From assembly GCA_965212505.1 (NCBI GenBank), contig OZ243123.1, positions 1,798,001 to 1,862,000 on the forward strand: a stretch of 64,000 nt of DNA. Direction: 5' to 3'. The notes beneath the pieces were generated by a model that was given only the letters and a program-made list of their open reading frames with translations, made no database searches and was not told the DNA's origin. Below, in pieces: positions 58,705-64,000 of the stretch. The position numbers and the translations under genes were made by a program. This DNA comes from JAHEKO01 sp965212505 (GTDB taxonomy: Bacteria; Acidobacteriota; Thermoanaerobaculia; Multivoradales; JAHEKO01). The stretch's first letter is position 1; every line of letters starts with the position of its first letter.

Positions 58705-59250
58705 ATGAACGACCTAACCCTGCCCACAGCTCGCGACTGGATGCATCCGCCAAAGCTGACGCTGCGGGGGGCGGACGACGTGTTCGTGGCGATCGAGCGC
58801 CTCCTGGCGGCCGCCGTTCCGACGGCGGCGGTTCTCGACGACGGCAACCTGGTCGGCATCTTCACCGAGAAGGACTCGATCCGAGCGCTCTCGAGCCTGC
58901 TCTACGACGAGACCGCCGACGCGGGGACCGTGGCGGACCACATGTCGCAGGGCTTCGGGCGGTGTACTCCCGAGATGGACTTCTTTCGCGTGGCAGAGCT
59001 GTTTCTCAGCTGCAACTTCCCCTCGCTTCCCGTCGTCGAGGGGGAACGTCTGGTTGGAGTTGTCGAACGACGAGCGCTCCTCGCCTGTGTGAACGACTAT
59101 CGCGAGCGGCTCGAGTCGACGCGCACCCGCGACGCCGCGATTGCCGGCCGACAGGCGGAGCGACCGAGCAGCATCGGCGCCCGCCAGCAGGCGGCGGCCA
59201 ACACGACCCGTGACCAGCTGGTGCGGCTCTTCAGCCGCATTCAGAACTGA
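58705..59250 (+). CDS. CBS-domain-pair protein
   Basis: A 181-residue protein with two CBS motifs (about 8-75 and 76-140: TAAVLDDGNLVGIFTEKDSIRAL, then LPVVEGERLVGVVERRALL) that usually bind adenine nucleotides, and a charged C-terminal helix. GAGGAGA lies before the ATG at 58705. It follows nqrM closely, so it may be co-transcribed and sense energy state; no direct link is shown. Confidence 0.8.
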   Translation: MNDLTLPTARDWMHPPKLTLRGADDVFVAIERLLAAAVPTAAVLDDGNLVGIFTEKDSIRALSSLLYDETADAGTVADHMSQGFGRCTPEMDFFRVAELFLSCNFPSLPVVEGERLVGVVERRALLACVNDYRERLESTRTRDAAIAGRQAERPSSIGARQQAAANTTRDQLVRLFSRIQN

Positions 59251-59255
59251 CCGCG

Positions 59256-61046
59256 CTAGTCAGCCCGACCCTGCACGGTCATCCGAATGTTGTCGCCGGC
59301 CGCGATCGCGAGGCCGGTGCACGTCCACGATGTTTCGCCAACTCCGGGCGTGGCGTCGACCGACCCCCCTTGGGTGATGTTCTGGCACTGGACCTGGCCG
59401 ACACTCATGCCGGTCACCGAGCCGCCCAGCGCGCCGTTGACGCGCCCGGCGATCACCTGACGGACGCGGTCGCTCGGATCGGCGCTCAGGCCGGCGCCCG
59501 AGCAGCTCCAGTTGTCCTCGCCGCTCAAGGTCAACATCACGGACTGAGACGTCTCGACGTTCAGGCACTGGACATCGCGTACCTGGGCGCCGTTGTCGGA
59601 GCCGCCGATCGGAGGCGGGGCCTCGAACTCGAAGGCGCCGCTGTCGCACTGCGCGTCGCGGGTGAAGCCACGCTGGTCTTCGGTCAGCCCGCATGTGCCC
59701 GCGGCGTCGATTGCAACGCTACCTGCGAGCAGGGCGTGCGTCTCGGTCGGCCCGCCGTTGTCGGCGAGGGCGGTATCGAAGTCGACGCCCGGCACGATTG
59801 GGCTGGTGCTCGGGCAGGTACCGTCGTCGTCGAAGTTGTTGCCGCTTGTCGAGGAGACACTGAGGAAGCAGTTCTGACCGGTGAAGGCGTTCCCGCCTAC
59901 GATCGAGTTGTCCATCTGCGCGTAATAGCCGTAGATCACCCAGTGGACGTTGTTATCGGTGATGGTCGAGTTCTCGATCACGAAGTCATACGTCAGGTAG
60001 GCGTCGATGACCTGACCGTAACCGCCGGTGGCCGAGTTGCCGCTCACGGTGCTGTTGACCAGCCGGGGGGTGCCGTAGTTGGTGTAGATGATGCTGCCGC
60101 CAGACGCGTCATTGAAATTGCCGGAGATCGTCGTGCCGGTGATCGTGAGGTTGTCGGCGTCGTAGGCGTCGATCGCGACGCCGCCCCCGACGGCGGTGCC
60201 GTTGCCAAGGAGCTCCGAGTCGGAGATGGACAGGTTGTCGGCATCGAAGATCTCCACACCTCGGGAGTTCCCCGAGATCGTGGTGGCGTGAATCGCGCTC
60301 GGACCGGCGACGGTCTGAAGTTGGACGCCGGTGCCCACGTTGTCGAGAATCGAGCTGTCGTCGACGAGCACTGAGCTCGCCCCGTTGCCGTCCACGAACA
60401 GACCGTCGGGGTCGTTCTCACTCAGGGTGCTGCCGCTGATCGTCGTGAGGGTGTCGGCAGCCTGAACGCGAACGCCGCTCCCATCGTTCTGTGTCACCAG
60501 GCTGTCGACGATGGTGAGAGAGGAGCCTTGACCGGTGACGTCCACTGCGCCGTTCGCAGAGGTGGAGTAGTTGGCGATCACCGTGACGTCTCGGAGTCCG
60601 AGGCTCGCCGCAACTGCGCGGATTGCGGTCCCGTCTCGGGAGTCGAGGCGCCCACCGGTGAGGGTTGTATTCCGGAGGAGAAGAGATCCCGGACTCGCCA
60701 CGTCCAGCAGTCGGAAGTCGGGAGCCCCTGCGTCGCGGGAGATCGTGAAGCCAGCGCCCGAGATGGTGACGTTGCTGACGATCACCGGCAGCCCGTTGTC
60801 ACCCTGATTGGGAGGGCTGTTGTCGACCGCGGTGAGGACCACATCCTCCGTCAGCACAATCTCGTCGGCGTTCGAGCCGGCCGTGCAGCTGCCAACCGCC
60901 GTGTCGGTGTTGGCCGCGGTCACGGCGTCGACGAGTGTGCAGGCGCCACCGACGGTGATGGTCGCCGGAACGACGATCTGCGGAAACAAGAGAATCCCGA
61001 TGCCCAGGATGTACCCGAGGCGCGACGACAGCGACAGCTCGCTCAT
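59256..61046 (-). CDS. Secreted right-handed beta-helix protein (choice-of-anchor Q-like)
   Basis: A 596-residue exported protein starting at 61046, with GGGGGAAGGA just before the ATG and a signal peptide (ILGIGILLFPQIVVPATI). Residues ~40-390 are repeats of short beta strands with Asn/Ser/Thr ladders (ITGTTISGNFNDASGGSI), typical of a parallel beta-helix; then GGPTETHALLAGSVAIDAAG, a choice-of-anchor Q-type motif, and two repeated ~45-residue modules with paired Cys (DNWSCSGAGL, TSWTCTGLAI). Likely surface or extracellular; function unknown. Confidence 0.8.
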   Translation of the reverse strand: MSELSLSSRLGYILGIGILLFPQIVVPATITVGGACTLVDAVTAANTDTAVGSCTAGSNADEIVLTEDVVLTAVDNSPPNQGDNGLPVIVSNVTISGAGFTISRDAGAPDFRLLDVASPGSLLLRNTTLTGGRLDSRDGTAIRAVAASLGLRDVTVIANYSTSANGAVDVTGQGSSLTIVDSLVTQNDGSGVRVQAADTLTTISGSTLSENDPDGLFVDGNGASSVLVDDSSILDNVGTGVQLQTVAGPSAIHATTISGNSRGVEIFDADNLSISDSELLGNGTAVGGGVAIDAYDADNLTITGTTISGNFNDASGGSIIYTNYGTPRLVNSTVSGNSATGGYGQVIDAYLTYDFVIENSTITDNNVHWVIYGYYAQMDNSIVGGNAFTGQNCFLSVSSTSGNNFDDDGTCPSTSPIVPGVDFDTALADNGGPTETHALLAGSVAIDAAGTCGLTEDQRGFTRDAQCDSGAFEFEAPPPIGGSDNGAQVRDVQCLNVETSQSVMLTLSGEDNWSCSGAGLSADPSDRVRQVIAGRVNGALGGSVTGMSVGQVQCQNITQGGSVDATPGVGETSWTCTGLAIAAGDNIRMTVQGRAD

Positions 61047-61113
61047 TCCTTCCCCCTTTTTTCGGCAGACCCGCCGGAACCTACCTTCGAATGACAAGTG
61101 ATGTGAAGGCTCA

Positions 61114-61143
61114 GTTGTATCTGGGGGGGAGCTGCCTGGTCAA
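61114..61143 (-). promoter_or_regulatory. Possible promoter of the beta-helix protein gene
   Basis: On the minus strand TTGACC (61138-61143) and TACAAC (61114-61119) with an 18-base spacer, about 70 bases before the start codon. Confidence 0.4.
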
Positions 61144-61250
61144 GAAGATTGATGGGCGTCTATGACCGCCTTAGCCCGAGCGACTGATACTGTCCTCTTG
61201 GCCGGCGCGCCGCTGGGAGCGAGGGGGCGCGCTATGGGGAAGAGATGAAA

Positions 61251-61337
61251 TGGTGCGAAAGGGGGGACTCGAACCCCCACGACCTTGCGGCCACAAGGTC
61301 CTGAACCTTGCGCGTCTACCAATTCCGCCACTTTCGC
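61251..61337 (-). tRNA. tRNA-Leu (anticodon CAG)
   Basis: An 87-nt tRNA read on the minus strand. Acceptor GCGAAAG pairs with CTTTCGC, followed by A and an encoded CCA. The D arm, anticodon stem CAAGG/CCTTG with loop TTCAGGA (anticodon CAG; plus-strand CTG at 61301-61303), long variable arm of a class II tRNA, and T arm with GTTCGAGTC are all present. The long variable arm and anticodon fit leucine. Confidence 0.96.
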
Positions 61338-61398
61338 AGGTGCCTCGTCACGGATGTGCGAGGCAGGTAGACGTGGAGTCTAGAGAGAGTCGGCAGAC

Positions 61399-63621
61399 GT
61401 GTCAATTGGCCTTCCGGGCGCAGAGTCGCTAATCGAACAGACGATCCTGGCCGCGCTGGAGCGCGCCGGGCGACGGGGTCTCGAGCCGCAGGAACTCGCG
61501 CGGCGGGTTGGCGACGACGTCTCCTCCTCAGACTTCGACGCCGGCCGAGAGCGCCTGGAGCTCGGCGGCTCGGTTGTCGAGTGGAATCGGCGACTCTACG
61601 CGCTCGCTTTCACCGATTGGCGAGTGGGTCAGCTCCAACAACTCGACAGTGGAGACGCCCTCGTGCGTTCGGGCGCGCGGGGCGAAGCGGGCTACTTTGT
61701 CCGCCGGCGCGACCTCAAGGACGCTCGAGAGGGCGATACGGTGCTCGTGCGACCGAAGCGCTCCAAACGAAGGCTGTCGAGTGGCGACCTACCCGGGGCG
61801 ACGGTGGTCAAGGTACTCGATCGGAAATTACGCACGGTTGTCGGTACCCTCGAGGTCGCCGATGGTCGTCGCTGGCTGGTTCCGTTCGACGCCAAGCTGA
61901 GCCTGGACCTGGTCGTCGAGGGGCCAGAAGCCGACGAGGTTGGCGAACGCGAGTTCGTCGAGGTCGAGGTTCGCGAACGCAAGGTCGGCGGACCCTGGCG
62001 TGGCCGCGTCAGAGAGGTCCTCGGAGATCCCGCCAAGCCGGGGGTCGACACGCGCGTCGTGCTTCGCCACTTCGACATCCCCGAGGCGTTCCCTCCGGCG
62101 GTGTTCGAAGTCACCGACGCACTCCCAGAAGATCCGGTCGAGGACGACTGGCAGGGTCGACACGACTTCCGAGACGAGGTCGTGGTGACCATCGACGGGA
62201 AGACGGCGCGTGACTTCGATGACGCGATCAGCGTTGAGCGGCACAAGAGCGGATTTCGTCTGGCGGTGCACATCGCCGACGTGAGTCACTACGTCCGCGA
62301 GGGCGACGTGGTCGATCTCGAGGCCTATCGACGGGGCACGAGTGTCTACTTCCCAGAGCGCGCGGTGCCGATGATCCCCGAGCGGCTCTCGAACGGCCTC
62401 TGTTCCCTCCGTCCCGACGTACCGAGGTTAACGCTCAGCGCGCTCCTCGACCTGTCGCATGAGGGTGAGATCGTCGGCCGTCGCTTTACCAAGAGCGTCA
62501 TTCGCAGCCACCGTCGACTGACCTACTCTGAGGTGCGGCGACTCATCGAGGAGCCCGAAGCGGGAGACGAGTCAGAGTACGGAGCGGTCCTTCCCATGCT
62601 CCAGGTCGCTCTCGAGCTCATGAAGATTCGCTATCGCGCCCGGATCGCTCGCGGCTCGATCGACTTCGACCTGCCCGAGGGGAACGTGGTGCTCGACACC
62701 GACGGGGTGACCGTGGGTGTGCAGGGTGCAGATCGAAACGTCGCCCATCGAATGATCGAGGAGTTCATGATCGCGGCGAACGAGGCGGTCTCGGCGGAGC
62801 TCGAGGGGCACGAGATGGCGGCCCTTCATCGGGTTCACGATGCTCCGGGTCGCGACGATCTCTTCGACCTGCGCGCAATCCTCAAGGGACTCGGGATCGA
62901 GCTGTCCGGCGATCTCGACAATCTTCATCCGAGTGCGCTTCAGGGCGTGCTGCGCGAGGTGGTCGGCAAGCCGGAAGAGCCGTTCGTCTCGTCACTTGTC
63001 CTGCGCTCTCTCAAGCAGGCGCTCTACGCGCCCGAGAGCCGCGGGCACTATGCCCTCGCGGCTCGGCACTACGCGCACTTCACATCGCCGATTCGGCGCT
63101 ACCCTGACCTGCTTGTCCATCGTCAACTCAAGGCGCTCTTGCGCGCCGAGACCGACGATCCCACCCTGCTGGCCGAGCGGGTGCCGGCGATCGGAGAGCG
63201 CTGCAGCTTTACGGAGCGCCGAGCCGAACGGGCGGAGCGCATCATCCTGCAGTGGAAGCTGGTGCGCCTGCTTGAAGGGCGGGCCGGCGAGACCTTCGAG
63301 GGGCGGATTACCGGCATCCAGCCGTTCGGCATCTTTGTGCAGTTGGTCGACTACTACGTCGACGGGCTGGCGCCGATTCGGTCGATGGCGGATGACTTCT
63401 ACGTCTTCGACGAGACGCGACACACCCTCACCGGCCGCGACCGGGGGAGGGTCTTCCGTCTGGGCGACCCGGTTCGGGTGGTCTTGGTCGACGTCGACGC
63501 GCGCCGGCGGAGCTTGAACCTCAAGGTCGAGGGAATGCCGGAGCCCCCGCCGCGGTCTGCTCGCCGACCCCGTCGAACGCGCGACTCGCGGCCGCGCCGC
63601 CCAAGAAGAAACCGCCGGTAG
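61399..63621 (+). CDS. rnr: Ribonuclease R
   Basis: A 740-residue RNB-family 3'-5' exoribonuclease. N-terminal winged-helix part, cold-shock domains (about 75-240), RNB domain with DGKTARDFDDAISVE (about 270-284), C-terminal S1 domain (about 635-715) and a short basic Arg/Lys/Pro tail. GTG start at 61399, close to the divergent tRNA-Leu. Its last codons overlap a stem-loop that probably serves the convergent gene. Confidence 0.93.
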   Translation: MSIGLPGAESLIEQTILAALERAGRRGLEPQELARRVGDDVSSSDFDAGRERLELGGSVVEWNRRLYALAFTDWRVGQLQQLDSGDALVRSGARGEAGYFVRRRDLKDAREGDTVLVRPKRSKRRLSSGDLPGATVVKVLDRKLRTVVGTLEVADGRRWLVPFDAKLSLDLVVEGPEADEVGEREFVEVEVRERKVGGPWRGRVREVLGDPAKPGVDTRVVLRHFDIPEAFPPAVFEVTDALPEDPVEDDWQGRHDFRDEVVVTIDGKTARDFDDAISVERHKSGFRLAVHIADVSHYVREGDVVDLEAYRRGTSVYFPERAVPMIPERLSNGLCSLRPDVPRLTLSALLDLSHEGEIVGRRFTKSVIRSHRRLTYSEVRRLIEEPEAGDESEYGAVLPMLQVALELMKIRYRARIARGSIDFDLPEGNVVLDTDGVTVGVQGADRNVAHRMIEEFMIAANEAVSAELEGHEMAALHRVHDAPGRDDLFDLRAILKGLGIELSGDLDNLHPSALQGVLREVVGKPEEPFVSSLVLRSLKQALYAPESRGHYALAARHYAHFTSPIRRYPDLLVHRQLKALLRAETDDPTLLAERVPAIGERCSFTERRAERAERIILQWKLVRLLEGRAGETFEGRITGIQPFGIFVQLVDYYVDGLAPIRSMADDFYVFDETRHTLTGRDRGRVFRLGDPVRVVLVDVDARRRSLNLKVEGMPEPPPRSARRPRRTRDSRPRRPRRNRR

Positions 63622-63646
63622 GCATCCGAAGACGCGCTACCGGCGG
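63604..63646 (-). terminator. Terminator of the ASPIC/UnbV gene, overlapping the rnr 3' end
   Basis: A 10-bp perfect stem, CCGCCGGTAG (63612-63621) with CTACCGGCGG (63637-63646), loop 15 nt. On the minus strand it is followed by TTTCTTCTT. The left arm is the last codons and stop of rnr, so one DNA stretch encodes both. Confidence 0.65.
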
Positions 63647-63672
63647 CTGAAGTTCTGCTGGATCGAATTGCG

Positions 63673-64000
63673 CTAGGGCGCAGGCTCGGTGAAGTCGTAG
63701 ATCTGGTTGATGTCCAGAGGGGTCGTGATGTCCTGCACCAGACCGCTCGGCCACTTGATGCGAGCGCGCTGTACGCGACTCGCCTTGCCCAGACCAAACG
63801 TTTGAATGCGCGGGAAGTCCGAGAAGAAGCCGGTGCCGGCGTTGATCTCTCGGCTCTGCCAGACCGCCGGGCCGCCCGGCTGCAGGCGCGCGAGCACCTC
63901 GATACGAGCGCCGACCGCTTCCACGTTGCTGACCGTGCCGGTCAAGCGGAACTGGATCCAATTGTTGCCGCGCTCGTTGTTGACGTAGACGAAGTTCGGG
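63673..64000 (-). CDS. ASPIC/UnbV-domain protein, C-terminal part (start outside window)
   Basis: The last ~109 residues of a minus-strand gene entering from the right edge. The pattern NNWIQFRLTGTVSN, VGARIEVLA, QSREINAGTGFFSDF, FGLG and IKWPSGLVQD is the ASPIC/UnbV domain that ends many secreted VCBS/FG-GAP proteins. The rest of the protein is outside the window. Function unknown; a surface or extracellular protein is likely. Confidence 0.85.
   Translation of the reverse strand, partial: PNFVYVNNERGNNWIQFRLTGTVSNVEAVGARIEVLARLQPGGPAVWQSREINAGTGFFSDFPRIQTFGLGKASRVQRARIKWPSGLVQDITTPLDINQIYDFTEPAP

Noticed and set aside
61341..61365. Hairpin TGCCTCG/CGAGGCA between tRNA-Leu and rnr as a terminator
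   Set aside because: It lies upstream of both divergent genes and has no T-run, so a terminator role has no support.
61399..63621. Possibility that the RNB gene is RNase II
   Set aside because: Length of 740 residues, N-terminal winged helix and basic C-terminal tail fit RNase R better.

Overview
The window is one 64 kb stretch of a GC-rich bacterial chromosome, densely packed with core genes on both strands. Several gene types (a 3-coathanger-stack-like C-terminus, a choice-of-anchor Q-like beta-helix protein, VCBS/FG-GAP secreted proteins, an ASPIC/UnbV protein) together with a Na+-NQR cluster suggest an aerobic or facultative Gram-negative of the Acidobacteriota (Thermoanaerobaculia/Holophagae-like) type. 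That placement is inference; no rRNA gene is present. No phage, insertion sequence with transposase, or CRISPR array was seen.

Layout. 1-3.5 kb: end of thrC, a serine hydrolase, a thiolase and an SDR reductase, overlapping like one operon. 3.5-11.2 kb: agmatinase-like ureohydrolase, RadC-family protein, methionyl-tRNA synthetase, a spondin-like secreted protein, a group II PLP decarboxylase, a secreted protein of unknown function and a Nif3-family protein. 11.3-21.1 kb (minus strand): the classic rimP-nusA-infB-(DUF503)-rbfA-nrnA-truB-rpsO-pnp operon, with a strong promoter followed by a candidate leader terminator upstream of rimP. 21.4-25.5 kb: a DegP/HtrA protease, a 0.6 kb non-coding stretch holding two copies of a ~190 bp hairpin-forming repeat, an NtrC-type regulator and pyrE. 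25.6-28.9 kb: a 1,106-residue secreted VCBS-repeat protein.

29.2-35.4 kb is catabolic: a DadA-like amino acid dehydrogenase, two acyl-CoA dehydrogenases, and a two-subunit B12-dependent acyl-CoA mutase whose active-site residues fit isobutyryl-CoA mutase rather than methylmalonyl-CoA mutase. 35.5-48.3 kb: a REC protein, birA, an unknown gene, comEC, miaA, hfq, a TPR lipoprotein, dnaE, a tRNA nucleotidyltransferase-family gene, a small secreted protein and rsmD, mostly touching or overlapping. 48.4-49.9 kb: an FG-GAP secreted protein followed by a decayed second copy of the rsmD 3' end.

49.9-59.3 kb is a sodium-bioenergetics block: nhaA divergent from nqrABCDEF-apbE-nqrM plus a CBS-domain gene, so the pump, its flavin transferase, its assembly factor and a Na+/H+ antiporter are adjacent. 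59.3-64 kb: a secreted beta-helix protein, tRNA-Leu(CAG), RNase R, and the C-terminal end of an ASPIC/UnbV protein that runs off the window. Most promising for follow-up: the duplicated long-hairpin repeat at 23.0-23.45 kb, the nusA-operon leader, the acyl-CoA mutase reassignment and the rsmD remnant.
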